Shown piece after piece: positions 20,423-30,360 of a stretch of DNA of 64,000 bases. The DNA comes from Actinobacillus seminis. Its GTDB lineage: Bacteria; Pseudomonadota; Gammaproteobacteria; Enterobacterales; Pasteurellaceae. The position numbers and the translations under genes are program-made. Numbering within the stretch: position 1 is the stretch's first letter; every line of letters starts with the position of its first letter. Location: NCBI RefSeq assembly GCF_002263215.1, contig NZ_NLFK01000004.1:1-64000 (forward strand), in the 5' to 3' direction. The notes under the pieces were generated by a model. It searched no databases and was not told where the DNA came from. It saw nothing but the letters and a program-made list of their open reading frames with translations.

Positions 20423-21818
20423 TATTCGATGACTATTGTAATAGGCTTCTTCAATTTCATCTGTAACAAAAATAACAGAAATTCCTTTTATAATTAATTC
20501 TTTTATAATATTGAATATTTCTTCTTTATTTGCGATATCAACTCCAATTGTAGGGGAATCTAAAATGATAATTTGAGGTGAAATTGCTAACCATTTTGCA
20601 ATAGATACTCTTTGAGCGTTACCGCCGGATAGTGTATTCACTGGTAAATCTGAGTTGCTTACTTTAATTTTTAGTGATTGAATTAATTGATTGCTTTTTT
20701 TAGATAAGAGATGGTTTTATTAATTAGATTAATTTTGTTTGTTATTTTATTAAAAATAGTAGAAATAATATTGTTATGAATACTTTCTTGCATGATTAAA
20801 CCAGTTGTGAGGCGATCCTCGGAAACATAAGCAATTCCATTTTTTATTGCATCTCGGTTATTTTTAAATTTAATTTCTTTACCATTTAATAATATATCGC
20901 CTGATGTAGGATAAGTTATACCGAATAAGCTTAAGCATAATTCTGTTCTACCGGATCCTAATAATCCAGTTAGCGCAATGATCTCACCTTTTTTAAGTGA
21001 AAAATTAATATTTTTATATTGGGATGTTAGAGATAAATTTCTTACTTCTAGTATGTTAGGTTGATTTGATAGATTTACTTTGTTTAGCTTTTTGGGGGTG
21101 ATTTCTAATCCGGTCATTAGAAAACCTAGCCTTTTTTCGTCAACTTCTGCTATAGGGTATTTCCCTACCACATTACCATCTTTTAATACAAGTACGTTAT
21201 CTGAAACTTTCATTACTTCAGCCAATTTATGGCTAACAAAAATAATGCTGATCCCTTTGCTTTTAAGTTTGGTAACAACATTCAGTAAATCGTTAACTTC
21301 TTTTGCTGTAAGAGATGCTGTTGGTTCATCCATAATGAGTAATTTGGCATTTTGAGCAAGTGCTCGGCAGATAGCAACAAGTTGTTGTTGCGCTATCGGT
21401 AAAGTCTCTACTACAGCATCAAGGTCTAAATTTGCATTAATGCTTTCAATTGCTAATTTCGCTTCTTTTTTAGTTTTTGATGATTAACTACACCTAATTT
21501 TCGATAGGCATTGATAGTTATGTTTTCGCTTACGGTTAAATTAGGGAATAGGGCAAGATCTTGATAAATAACTTGTATCCCTTTGCGGATTGATTGTTCG
21601 GGTGTAAGTTTAGTATATTGGTTTTCATCAATTTGAATTTGAGCACCATCATCAGGTTGATAAACACCGGATAATATTTTAATAAGTGTAGATTTACCGC
21701 ATCCATTTTGCCCAGCTAAACAAAGTGCTTCTCCATAACTTAGCTCTAGAGTGACATTATTTAATGCTTTCACTCCATGGAAAGTTTTACTAATGTTATT
21801 CATCGTAATAAAAGCCAT
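20423..21818 (-). pseudogene. Sugar ABC transporter ATPase (RbsA/LsrA-type), two frameshifts and missing 3' end
   Basis: A tandem ATP-binding protein energising sugar import. First cassette: Walker A GQNGCGKSTLIKILSGVYQP, then AQQQLVAICRALAQNAKLLIMDEPTASLTA. Second cassette: GLLGSGRTELCLSLFG and LSGGNAQRVSIAKWLAISP with ILDSPTIGVDIANKEE. The frame breaks at T6 (21466-21471) and T7 (20695-20701); one extra base in each restores HQKLKKEAKLAIE and SYLKKSNQLIQ. The C-terminus is cut at the 17-A run. Probably intact in the organism. Confidence 0.85.
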
Positions 21819-21834
21819 AATACCTCCTAAATAA

Positions 21835-21868
21835 AAGAGTTCACCGCGTACCGGTGTAGTGAACTCTT
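21835..21868. repeat. Intercistronic hairpin in the sugar ABC operon
   Basis: AAGAGTTCAC and GTGAACTCTT pair around a GC-rich loop, between the binding-protein gene and the ATPase gene. Hairpins here commonly protect the upstream message so that binding protein is made in excess; that role is inferred. Confidence 0.6.
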
Positions 21869-21873
21869 AAATT

Positions 21874-21949
21874 AGTCGTGGGAGGCAAGGCACACAGGGG
21901 ATAGGAAAAAAAAAAAAAAAATCCCCTGTGTGCCTTGCCTCCCACGACT
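21874..21949. other. Sequencing-adaptor palindrome with 16-A centre
   Basis: The same 32-mer found at 2376-2407 lies at 21874-21905, followed by 16 A and then 28 bases of its inverted complement (21922-21949). It replaces the 3' end of the binding-protein gene. The complement begins CCTATCCCCTGTGTGCCTTG, the 454 Titanium B primer prefix as I remember it. Confidence 0.88.
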
Positions 21950-22885
21950 GAAGTTATTACGAAGTAGTTTTTTCTCTGTATCTACTTTTTTAGCTTTACC
22001 TACAGTTGGAATTTCCATTCCATCTTCGATTTTTTCTCCTTTTAAGAGTTTAGCTGCAACAGCAGTAAGCGCATAACCTGCACTTGCCGGATCATAAGTA
22101 ATTCCCATCGTTATATTACCTGATTTAATTAATGATGCAGCTTGTGATGGAATCATCATGCCAAATACGTTTAATTTACCTTTTAGGCGTTTTTCTTTGA
22201 CAGCTAAGCCTGCCCCAATAGGACCTTGTGAACCAAAAGAGATTACTGCTTTGAGATCTGGATGAGCTTTAATAAGGTCGATTGTCGTTCTGCGTGCATC
22301 ATCAATATTTTCTGCTACAGGCATACGAGTAGTGACTTCATACATATCAGGATAATGTTCTTTTTGATATTTAATGAATAGATCTGACCATAAGTTATGT
22401 TGTGGCACAGTTAAACTACCGACATAGAGGACATATCCCCCTTTTCCTCCTAGGGCTTTAGCAACTTCTTCAACATAATCTGCGGCAAATTGAGCATTAT
22501 CAATAATCTCAATATCCCAGTCTGCGCTAGGTTGACCTACAGACTCATTAGTTAAAATTAAAATACCATTTTGTTTTGCTTTCTTCAATACTGGTTCTAA
22601 TGCACTAGCATCATTTGGTACGATGGAGATTGCGTCAACTTTTTTTGCAATTAAATCTTCAATCAGTTTAACTTGTTGTGGTGCATCAGTATTGGATGGA
22701 CCCACTTGATAGGCATTAACATTATTGTCTTTACTAGCTTGAACTACACCTTCCCCCATCCGGTTAAACCAAGGCATACCGTCAATTTTAGAAATGTTAA
22801 CAATGTCTATTGCAAATACTGCATTTGAGCAAGTTAATGTAAAAAGCGTAGAAAGTAATAGATGTTTGAATGTTTGTTTTTTCAT
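21950..22885 (-). CDS. Periplasmic sugar-binding protein of the arabinose-locus ABC transporter, 3' end replaced by adaptor
   Basis: Signal peptide MKKQTFKHLLLSTLFTLTCS ending near AVFA-ID, then a Peripla_BP_4-type fold related to LsrB and rhamnose/ribose-binding proteins (KLIEDLIAKKVDAISIVPND, then NVFGMMIPSQAASLIKSGNITMG). Genuine sequence ends at LLRNNF (about residue 313), after which the frame reads through adaptor. Natural length is probably 325-340. Its divergence from AraF means the substrate is inferred only from context: araC and an AraC half-site directly upstream. Confidence 0.85.
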
Positions 22886-23011
22886 AATGTTATCCTCAAT
22901 GAAAGAGTAAGATTAAGATCTAAGTACTACACAGTTAATGTATTACCTTGATAGGTATATCCATCTTATTAAACGACTTTTTGAAAGAAAAGGTAGGTTT
23001 TGGTTATATAA

Positions 23012-23028
23012 TATGGAAAATCTTGCTA
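23012..23028 (-). promoter_or_regulatory. AraC half-site (araI1-like)
   Basis: Read on the minus strand the sequence is TAGCAAGATTTTCCATA, which matches the E. coli AraC half-site pattern TAGCnnnnnnnTCCATA at every fixed position. A degenerate second half-site (TAACCAAAACCTACCTT) begins about 22 bp downstream, toward the binding-protein gene. Confidence 0.8.
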
Positions 23029-23040
23029 TATCATAAAAAC

Positions 23041-23056
23041 TGCGAGATGCGTCACA
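23041..23056 (-). promoter_or_regulatory. CRP-like site of the arabinose promoter
   Basis: TGTGACGCATCTCGCA on the minus strand matches TGTGAnnnnnnTCACA with one mismatch. It lies just upstream of the AraC half-site, as at the E. coli araBAD promoter, and abuts the araC stop codon. Confidence 0.65.
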
Positions 23057-23914
23057 TTATGCGGATTTCACTTTTTTATATTGCTCCCTAAATTGAGAGG
23101 GGGAAAGTCCAGTGTGTTTTTTGAATACTTTAGAAAAATATAATGGATCGCTGTAGCCAACGGTTTTAGCCAGCATAGCAATAGATCGATCGGAGAAATA
23201 TAATGATTTTTTAGTTTCTAATATTCTTTGATTTTCTATCCATTGCATAATACTCATACCTACAATTTGAGAGAATAAGTGGGATAACCTTGATGTAGAT
23301 AAATAAACCTGTTGTGCTAATTCAGTAATTGTCCAATTTTGGGATAAATCTTGCGTAATAAGATTTTGAATAGTGATAATTCTGCTATCTAAAACTTGAG
23401 AAACTTTTCGTTTTTCAGCAGAAATACATTTAATTAAAAGGTATTCTAATAAGCTAACTGCCATATTTTCTTTAAAAGCATTGTGAGATTGCGACTCTTT
23501 TTCTATTTGAGTAAAGATATTACTAATTTCATCAATATATTCCTGATCTTGGAGTTTAATTTTGCCAATATGCTGTTGGGTATCTGACCAATTTAGCCAT
23601 TGCGTCCAACGTGGATTTGGGTAGAAATATATCCACTTATGTGACCAATATTTGCTTTCTTTACTTCTATGATAGTGGTGGATTGCTTGTGGGGAGAAAA
23701 GTAACAACTGTCCTTTTGTTGCATAAAATGAATTTTTTCCATCAAATACTGTACCTTCACCTAATGTTGTTAGGTGTAAAATATATCCTTTCATACCATG
23801 TGGGCGATCAATGGTAAAATCTAAGTAATTACCTTCCTCAATTTGTGTAATGCCTGCTACAAGTTCCAAATTAAATGGATAATTAGGTAGGAGTGGATTA
23901 GTATTTTCGGACAT
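23057..23914 (-). CDS. araC: Arabinose operon regulator AraC
   Basis: 285 residues. The N-terminal sugar-binding and dimerisation domain resembles E. coli AraC closely: NPLLPNYPFNLELVAGITQIEE and YLDFTIDRPHGMKGYIL, with LLLFSPQAIHHYHR. The C-terminal half has two helix-turn-helix units (WTITELAQQVYLSTSRLSHLF and SIAMLAKTVGYSDPLYFSKVF). Start is the ATG at 23914 behind GGGGAGG; a TTG nine codons earlier is in frame but overlaps tusA. It lies upstream of, and in the same direction as, the operon it should control, unlike divergent E. coli araC. It begins five bases after the tusA stop. Confidence 0.93.
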   Translation of the reverse strand: MSENTNPLLPNYPFNLELVAGITQIEEGNYLDFTIDRPHGMKGYILHLTTLGEGTVFDGKNSFYATKGQLLLFSPQAIHHYHRSKESKYWSHKWIYFYPNPRWTQWLNWSDTQQHIGKIKLQDQEYIDEISNIFTQIEKESQSHNAFKENMAVSLLEYLLIKCISAEKRKVSQVLDSRIITIQNLITQDLSQNWTITELAQQVYLSTSRLSHLFSQIVGMSIMQWIENQRILETKKSLYFSDRSIAMLAKTVGYSDPLYFSKVFKKHTGLSPSQFREQYKKVKSA

Positions 23915-23919
23915 GTCAT

Positions 23920-24159
23920 TTACCTCCCCTTCTTCACCCAATACCGATAAGGAGGGTGTTCCACTTCACTTTTTACCAACGTATGATCCATAAATTGGCA
24001 GAAGCCGGGGATATCCCGCGTGGTGGCGAGGTCGTCGGCGATAATCAGGAGGGTTTCGCTGGGTTGCATATGGCGGATTTGTTTGCGTACCAACATTACA
24101 GGTTCGGGGCAGCGCAGTCCGATGGTGTCTAAGATATGTTCTGTGGATAAGTCGGTCAT
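23920..24159 (-). CDS. tusA: Sulfur carrier protein TusA
   Basis: 79 residues with the TusA signature [20 protein letters not shown], including the persulfide-carrying Cys in CPEP, and [18 protein letters not shown]. TusA passes sulfur from IscS to TusBCD for 2-thiouridine in tRNA. It is close to the E. coli protein over its full length. Confidence 0.95.
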   Translation of the reverse strand: MTDLSTEHILDTIGLRCPEPVMLVRKQIRHMQPSETLLIIADDLATTRDIPGFCQFMDHTLVKSEVEHPPYRYWVKKGR

Positions 24160-24238
24160 TTTTGATTTATTATTTGTTTCAATAAGTTTGTGCGTATAAT
24201 AGCGTGCTATGAGTTATAGGTCAAAATAAGACAGATTT

Positions 24239-24400
24239 ATGCAATACTTTATTCCTAAAAGTGCGGTTGTTTTTGAAGAGGAAATTAAAAAAAGCCGCTT
24301 TATGACTTATTTGCGGCATACGCAAGGGCTTTCTCAAGCAAAAGCGTTTTGGGAGCAAGTTCGTGCGTTGCATCCGCAGGCAAGGCATCATTGTTGGGCA
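24239..24400 (+). pseudogene. yigZ: yigZ/IMPACT-family gene, truncated after about 54 codons
   Basis: The frame begins MQYFIPKSAVVFEEEIKKSRF and continues to HPQARHHCWA, matching the first 50 or so residues of YigZ (E. coli has about 200). It then runs into an IS256-type transposase fragment. The remaining three quarters of the gene, including the IMPACT core, is not in the window. Confidence 0.8.
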
Positions 24401-24741
24401 CCTTTGAACCGTACCTTATCAAGAATCAAACCCGCATTACGTGGATGGATGAGCAGATTATTGCCTTATATGCCAAAGGGTTAAGTAATCCGGAAATCGT
24501 TGAGATGTTCAAGGAGCTGATGTGTCTACCGGTCTCATTTCTGGCGTAACGGATTCCGTTAAAGAACGTGTGCAGAAATAGCAAAATCGACCGCTTGATG
24601 CGGTTTATTCGATAATTTATTTGGATTGTATCGTGGTGAAAGTGCGCCAAGACGGGCGGATTCAATAAATCCGTCTTTGTGGCACTGGGCGTAAATCTTG
24701 ACGGTCATAAAGAGCTGCTTGGGCTTTGAATAGCTGAAAAT
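24401..24741 (+). mobile_element. IS256-family transposase relic
   Basis: Across three frames with stops one can read FEPYLIKNQTRITWMDEQII, ALYAKGLSNPEIVEMFKEL, VTDSVKERVQK, NRPLDAVYSIIYLDCIVVKV, SVFVALGVNLDGHKELLGL and AEN. This is the central part of an IS256 (Mutator-type) transposase with several frameshifts and stops. Both ends are missing; one junction interrupts yigZ. Not active. Confidence 0.78.
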
Positions 24742-24758
24742 TAAGTTGAAATGGGTGT

Positions 24759-25220
24759 TTACACAGAATTTGGGATAGGCTCAAAAGATTTTGCAAAAAG
24801 TGAGTTAATACTTATCATAAGATACCAACTCACTTTCCTCTTTCTTCCTGCTTCTTCAAACTGAAACGGATTATAAACATAGCCCGCATTTAAATAGGCT
24901 TGAGTTAAATCTCGGCTTAACTGATTAAGACGGTTTTCATTTAAACATTCATAAGGTAAAGGAAGGAGAGGGGTAGGATCGATCAACGTTGTCCCGACAA
25001 TCTGTAATCGCTGATATGGTAAACAGACATCAGACAAATTTTCTTCGATAGGCGCATTTTCGCTTGGTGGTGCTTGAAATTGATGTAACTCTAACCAGCG
25101 ATTTTGTTGCTGACGTTGAAATTGTTGTAACTGCTGTTGGTTGTCTAGCAAGGTATTATTTGCCCAGCTTGATAAACAAAGTGTGCTTAAACAAAACGCG
25201 ACTATTGATGATTTTATCAT
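24759..25220 (-). pseudogene. Two-partner secretion transporter (TpsB/ShlB-type), N-terminal fragment
   Basis: A 153-residue frame with a signal peptide (MIKSSIVAFCLSTLCLSSWA), a glutamine-rich segment, and a first POTRA-like domain (CLPYQRLQIVGTTLIDPTPL, then CLNENRLNQLSRDLTQAYLN and AGYVYNPFQ). TpsB proteins are around 550 residues, so the second POTRA and the beta barrel are gone. The last 25 residues (from about SWYLMIS) do not resemble the family and probably come from the junction with the IS relic. Confidence 0.7.
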
Positions 25221-25349
25221 TGCCCATCCCTAATCATAAAAAAGAGTAGAAAAAGAAAGTCGACTGACAATTCCCTACTATTTTTAATAAATTAAGCTGT
25301 CAACCGAGATCCGGTAATCGCACTGAAAATCAGTCAACAGCCTAAGAAA

Positions 25350-26645
25350 TTAACGAGCTCTACTGCGCAACAGAGTATTTAAAATAATACCGATAATTAA
25401 TCCGCCAAATGCAAAAGGTATCCATTCCATTGAATAAGCTTTCAACGGTAATTGCTGTACCATAGCAAAACCGGAAACGGACAAAATAGAAATTATTGTG
25501 ACCAAAATAATGGCTAATCGCTGCGCTAAAATCGGCAACGGAATAATCAAGTTAATTAATAACGTAATTAATGCAGTCATTGCAATCGGATAAAGGATTA
25601 ACAACACAGGAATAGACTTACTAATTACGGCATTTAATCCTTGATTAGCCAAGCCAAAACTAATTGCAGTAAAAATCAGCGCATAAGTACGGTAAGATAT
25701 TTTGGGAAAAATGCTGTTAAAATAGGCTGAAGTGGACACCACTAAACCGATAGCAGTGGTTAAACAAGCCAACGTAACAATCACGCCTAACAACGTCCGC
25801 CCTAATTCTCCAAAGGCTTGTAGCGCGGTTTCATTTAAAATATAGGTTCCTAAATTTTGCCCGCGTGAAATGACATCATTTGCCATCTCTGTTGATAATG
25901 GTATTTTATAGCCAATCCAACCAATGGAAATATAAATGACCGCTAAGAAAAAGGTAGCGACTAAGGCGGCATAAATCGTTTGTTTGACTAATGAAGCGGT
26001 ACGATCCTTAGTTTTAGCCTTAATTCCATTGATCACCAACACAGAAAAAGCAAAAGTAGCTATCGCATCCATGGTTTGGTAACCATATAAAAAACCGCTA
26101 AAAAAAGGTGTTTCCATGGTGGAGGATTTGACCTGCTCGACATCAGAATACAACGTAAATGCACGAATGATTAAAGCAACAGTCGTGATTAATAATGCCG
26201 GAGTTAAAATGGCTCCAACCCGATCGATCATTTTACTCGGATTTAAACTTAGCCATAACACGATACAAAAATAAATGACGCTAAAAATCAATAATGACAT
26301 TGTTCCCGGTGATTCCACAAAAGGAACAATTGCCATATCGTAAGCTGTTGCGGCTGTTCGCGGAATAGCGAAAAAAGGACCGATAGTCAAATAAATAGCG
26401 GTCAACAAAATGATGGAGATCCATGGGCTAATAGTGGATAACGCTTTTTTATATCCTCCCTCATAATGCGCGGCGACAATTGTTGTAAGCAAAGGCAAAC
26501 CGACGCCGGTGATAATAAACCCGAAAATCGCAACCCAATAATCAAGACCGCTATTAAACCCTAATTCAGGCGGAAAAATCAGATTGCCTGCGCCAAAAAA
26601 GATAGCAAACAGCATAAAGCCTACAACAAAAATATTTTTATTCAT
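25350..26645 (-). CDS. brnQ: Branched-chain amino acid transporter BrnQ (LIVCS family)
   Basis: 431 residues with 12 hydrophobic segments. The family N-terminus FVVGFMLFAIFFGAGNLIFP (residues 6-25) and GFLYGYQTMDAIATFAFSV near residue 185 are clear. It imports leucine, isoleucine and valine with sodium. Single gene, 39 bp after the tex stop codon is reached in the opposite order of transcription (tex lies upstream in coordinates of transcription), so cotranscription is not evident. Confidence 0.93.
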   Translation of the reverse strand: MNKNIFVVGFMLFAIFFGAGNLIFPPELGFNSGLDYWVAIFGFIITGVGLPLLTTIVAAHYEGGYKKALSTISPWISIILLTAIYLTIGPFFAIPRTAATAYDMAIVPFVESPGTMSLLIFSVIYFCIVLWLSLNPSKMIDRVGAILTPALLITTVALIIRAFTLYSDVEQVKSSTMETPFFSGFLYGYQTMDAIATFAFSVLVINGIKAKTKDRTASLVKQTIYAALVATFFLAVIYISIGWIGYKIPLSTEMANDVISRGQNLGTYILNETALQAFGELGRTLLGVIVTLACLTTAIGLVVSTSAYFNSIFPKISYRTYALIFTAISFGLANQGLNAVISKSIPVLLILYPIAMTALITLLINLIIPLPILAQRLAIILVTIISILSVSGFAMVQQLPLKAYSMEWIPFAFGGLIIGIILNTLLRSRAR

Positions 26646-26684
26646 ATGAGTGATAACCTTTTGTTTATTTTGTTTTTTCTAAGT

Positions 26685-28976
26685 TTATTTTTTCCAATTT
26701 TTAAGGGCATCAGCAAATGCATTGCTCATAACCGCATTGTCCATTGGTCCACGTGATGATTTGGTTGATAAAGTGCGGTGATTTTTTTCTTTATTTTCCG
26801 TTGGACGTTCTTCTAAACGCATGGTTAACGCAATCCGTTTTCGCGCCACATCCACTTCCAATACTTTCACTTTTACAATATTACCGGTTTTCACCACTTG
26901 ATGAGGATCTTCCACAAATTTATCCGACAACGAAGAAATATGTACTAAACCGTCTTGATGAACGCCGATATCTACAAAAGCACCAAAATTGGTGACATTG
27001 GTGACCGTGCCTTCCAAAATCATCCCGGATTTCAAATCGGCAATGTCCTCAACGCCATCCATAAAGCTCGCAGTTTTAAATTCACCGCGCGGGTCGCGCC
27101 CCGGTTTTTCCAACTCTTTAAAAATATCCTGTACCGTTGGCAAACCGAATTGCTCGTCGGTAAATTGTTTGGCATCCAATTGACGAATAGCACCGGCATT
27201 CCCCATCAAATCTTGAATAGATTGTTCAGTGGCTTGCAAGATTTTCTCTACCACCGGATAGGCTTCCGGGTGAACCCCCGAGGCATCCAGCGGATTTTTT
27301 CCTTGAGCAATGCGCATAAATCCCGCGCATTGCTCAAAGGCTTTTGATCCTAGACGCGCGACTTTCTTTAATTGCTCACGACTGTCAAAACGCCCGTTTT
27401 CATCACGATAAGCAACAATATTTTGCGCCAAGGTTTTACTCATCCCTGCCACGCGCGCCAATAGCGGAACCGACGCAGTATTTAAATCCACTCCAACAGC
27501 ATTCACACAGTCTTCCACGACCGCATCCAATTTCCGCGCCAATTGCCTTTGGTTGACATCATGTTGATATTGCCCCACTCCGATAGCTTTTGGCTCGATT
27601 TTCACCAATTCCGCCAGCGGATCTTGCAAGCGACGTGCAATCGACACCGCACCGCGCAAGGAAACATCCAAATCCGGGAACTCGTGCGCTGCCAGTTCAG
27701 AGGCGGAATACACGGATGCGCCGGCTTCGCTGACCACGACCGTTTGCGGTTTCGGATTGGCAAATTGCTTAATTACCTCTTTGGCAAAACGTTCGGTTTC
27801 ACGCGAAGCCGTCCCGTTACCAATAGCAATTAATTCCACACGATATTGCTTAATTAATTGATAAATCGCGGCAGCAGCGCGATCTTGTTGACCGGTATGA
27901 GCATAGACCGTATCGGTCGCCAACAATTTTCCGGTATTATCCACCACAGCCACTTTCACGCCGGTACGCAAACCCGGGTCAAGTCCCATGGTGGTTTTCG
28001 CGCCTGCCGGTGCCGCCATCAAAAGTGCGGTCAAATTTCGCGCAAAAACATCAATAGCTTCTTCTTCGGCTTTTTCCCGTAGCGCGGTCATTAATTCCGT
28101 TTCCAAATGTAGCGACACTTTAATTTTCCACGTCCAAGCAATCACTTGTTCACGCCATTTGTCCGCGGCTTGCTGATTAAAACGCACCGCTAAATGTTCA
28201 CGAATAATCTCTTCGCAATAACTGCGGCGCGTGCTTTCTTCTTGTTTGGGATCAGCATTTAAACTCAGCTGCAAAAAGCCCTCGTTGCGCCCGCGAAACA
28301 TTGCCAAGGCACGATGGGAAGGCACATTTCGTAACAATTCTTGATGATCAAAATAATCCTGAAATTTTTCGCCTTCTTGTTCTCTGCCCGGTAAAACTTT
28401 AGAAATCAGCACCGCACTTTGTTGTAAATATCGGCGTACTTTTGCCAATAACAATGCATCTTCGGCAAATCGTTCCATCAAAATATAGCGCGCGCCATCC
28501 AATACCGCTTTGCTATCAGCAAAGCCTTTGTCTGCGTCAATATAGGCTTGTGCGGCTTGTTCCGGATCGTTTTGCGGTTCGTTCCAAAGTAAATCGGCTA
28601 ATGGTGCCAAGCCCGCTTCAATCGCAATTTGTCCTTTGGTACGACGTTTGGGTTTGTAGGGGAGATAAAGATCTTCCAGTTCGGTTTTACTTTGCGTTTG
28701 TTGAATTTGGCGACGTAATTCGTCGCTTAATTTGCCTTGATCTTCAATGGATTTCAAAATGGTTTGGCGGCGGTCTTCTAATTCACGCAAATAAATTAAA
28801 CGGGTCTCGAAATGACGCAATTGACTATCATCTAAACCGCCGGTCGCCTCTTTCCGATAACGCGCGATAAACGGAATAGTATTACCATCGTCCAACAGTT
28901 GAATGGCAGCGGCAATTTGTTGCGGCTGTACCGTTAATTCCGCGGCAATAATCTGAGAAAATTGTTGATTTAACAT
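26685..28976 (-). CDS. tex: Transcription accessory protein Tex
   Basis: 763 residues, full length. N-terminal Tex domain ([21 protein letters not shown]), YqgF-like RNase H fold ([19 protein letters not shown]), helix-hairpin-helix region ([20 protein letters not shown]) and a C-terminal S1 RNA-binding domain ([20 protein letters not shown], near residue 645). It binds nucleic acid and influences transcription. The coding sequence includes uptake signals. Confidence 0.95.
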   Translation of the reverse strand: MLNQQFSQIIAAELTVQPQQIAAAIQLLDDGNTIPFIARYRKEATGGLDDSQLRHFETRLIYLRELEDRRQTILKSIEDQGKLSDELRRQIQQTQSKTELEDLYLPYKPKRRTKGQIAIEAGLAPLADLLWNEPQNDPEQAAQAYIDADKGFADSKAVLDGARYILMERFAEDALLLAKVRRYLQQSAVLISKVLPGREQEGEKFQDYFDHQELLRNVPSHRALAMFRGRNEGFLQLSLNADPKQEESTRRSYCEEIIREHLAVRFNQQAADKWREQVIAWTWKIKVSLHLETELMTALREKAEEEAIDVFARNLTALLMAAPAGAKTTMGLDPGLRTGVKVAVVDNTGKLLATDTVYAHTGQQDRAAAAIYQLIKQYRVELIAIGNGTASRETERFAKEVIKQFANPKPQTVVVSEAGASVYSASELAAHEFPDLDVSLRGAVSIARRLQDPLAELVKIEPKAIGVGQYQHDVNQRQLARKLDAVVEDCVNAVGVDLNTASVPLLARVAGMSKTLAQNIVAYRDENGRFDSREQLKKVARLGSKAFEQCAGFMRIAQGKNPLDASGVHPEAYPVVEKILQATEQSIQDLMGNAGAIRQLDAKQFTDEQFGLPTVQDIFKELEKPGRDPRGEFKTASFMDGVEDIADLKSGMILEGTVTNVTNFGAFVDIGVHQDGLVHISSLSDKFVEDPHQVVKTGNIVKVKVLEVDVARKRIALTMRLEERPTENKEKNHRTLSTKSSRGPMDNAVMSNAFADALKNWKK

Positions 28977-29128
28977 AGAATCAAAAGAATTATCATGAAA
29001 ATAAAATATCTTATAGCATACTGTGTTTAGTACCGTTGCTCAAATAGTTATTGCATAATTGGTTAAAATAGACGGTATTTTATGCAATATGTTACAATTC
29101 ATATAAAATCCTAAGCCAATATTAAATT

Positions 29129-29605
29129 ATGTCTAAATCAAACTATATTACCCGCGTCGGCTGGCAAGCCTTGGATCAAGAATTGAAATTTTTATGGAAA
29201 GAGGAGCGTCCGAAAGTAACTCAAGCGGTATCTGATGCGGCAGCATTGGGCGATCGCAGTGAAAATGCCGAATATATTTACGGTAAACGACGTTTACGCG
29301 AAATTGATCGTCGCGTCCGTTTTCTCAGCAAGCGACTGGAAGTCTTGCAAATAGTTGATTATGATCCGCGCCAAGAAGGGAAGATTTTTTTCGGCGCATG
29401 GGTCGAATTGGAAAACGAAGAGGGTGAGTGCAAGCAATATCGTATTGTAGGATGTGACGAATTTGATCCTGCGAAAAATTGGATTTCTATCGACAGCCCG
29501 GTGGCGCGTGCACTTATCGGTAAACAGATTGATGATGAAGTCAACGTTCATACCCCTTCGGGGCGGGTAACCTTGTTTGTGAACAAAATTTGGTATCAAA
29601 AATAA
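29129..29605 (+). CDS. greB: Transcript cleavage factor GreB
   Basis: 158 residues, GreA/GreB family. The N-terminal coiled coil has the acidic tip DAAALGDRSENAEYIYGKRR, followed by the C-terminal FKBP-like domain (VDYDPRQEGKIFFGAWVELE to ALIGKQIDDEVNVHTPSG). The YIYGKRRLREIDRR stretch is typical of GreB over GreA. It rescues backtracked RNA polymerase. Divergent from tex. Confidence 0.94.
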   Translation: MSKSNYITRVGWQALDQELKFLWKEERPKVTQAVSDAAALGDRSENAEYIYGKRRLREIDRRVRFLSKRLEVLQIVDYDPRQEGKIFFGAWVELENEEGECKQYRIVGCDEFDPAKNWISIDSPVARALIGKQIDDEVNVHTPSGRVTLFVNKIWYQK

Positions 29606-29680
29606 GGTTATGCTCCTTTTTAATCGAATGGTAACATTTAGTTGCCTATCTTTTAAAATCAAAAATTATTCTCATTTATA

Positions 29681-29721
29681 TTGACATTTCTTAAATTATA
29701 AATATGATAACCATTCTCATT
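29681..29721 (+). promoter_or_regulatory. Promoter with Fur-like box upstream of exbB
   Basis: TTGACA (29681-29686), 16 bp and TATGAT (29703-29708). The overlapping string ATATGATAACCATTCTCATT resembles a Fur box (GATAATGATAATCATTATC). Related half-sites (ATTATTCTCATT near 29666 and GTAATTCTCAATT near 29853) flank it. Iron control of the TonB system is common in Pasteurellaceae. Confidence 0.55.
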
Positions 29722-29760
29722 TTATACTGTTATTTAATTTCTAAGTTTAAAGGACAATTT

Positions 29761-29808
29761 ATGAAAAAGATAGCGTTTGTGCAGCTGCCTTTTAGCAACA
29801 TGTTTTGA
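29761..29808 (+). pseudogene. 15-codon ORF, leader peptide or gene remnant
   Basis: ATG at 29761 follows AAAGGA with good spacing and encodes MKKIAFVQLPFSNMF, then TGA. The start resembles a signal peptide that is cut short. It lies behind the Fur-like promoter and 95 bp before exbB, so it could be the remains of an iron-regulated exported protein or a leader peptide. Confidence 0.35.
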
Positions 29809-29903
29809 CCACCGGAATGAACTTTGTTAGAATGCGCTGTCAATTAGAAGTAATTCTCAATTTCAAATTTATGTCAATTTTTAACTACAACTAGGACGAA
29901 TAT

Positions 29904-30359
29904 ATGTCGCAATTCTTTACCTTTTTACATGAATATATTGATTATATTATTCTCGGATTGCTCGGTTTGATGAGCTTTATTATGTTATGGTTTGCACTGG
30001 AACGCTTTATCTTTTTAAGCCGAGTTCAAGTTTCCCGTTATACCAATATTCATGAATTGGATATTGATTTAACGCGTAATTTAACGACAATTTCGACCAT
30101 TGGTTCAAATGCGCCCTATGTCGGGTTGTTAGGAACCGTTATCGGTATTTTACTAACGTTTTATGAACTGGGAAATTCCGGTGGAGATATTGATGCCGCG
30201 GCAATTATGCTCAATTTATCTCTTGCCTTAAAAGCGACTGCGGTAGGGATTTTAGTCGCAATTCCATCAATGGTGTTTTATAACGGATTAACCCGTAAAG
30301 TAGAAGTCAATCGTTTGAAATGGAAAGCACTAAACGGACAAAAAAATGTAGGAGCCTAA
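29904..30359 (+). CDS. exbB: Biopolymer transport protein ExbB
   Basis: 151 residues, MotA/TolQ/ExbB family, with three membrane segments and the conserved [21 protein letters not shown] block (about 69-89). With ExbD it forms the proton channel that powers TonB. First gene of exbB-exbD-tonB; AGGA ribosome binding site. Length agrees with the short Haemophilus ExbB rather than the 244-residue E. coli protein. Confidence 0.95.
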   Translation: MSQFFTFLHEYIDYIILGLLGLMSFIMLWFALERFIFLSRVQVSRYTNIHELDIDLTRNLTTISTIGSNAPYVGLLGTVIGILLTFYELGNSGGDIDAAAIMLNLSLALKATAVGILVAIPSMVFYNGLTRKVEVNRLKWKALNGQKNVGA

Positions 30360-30360
30360 G

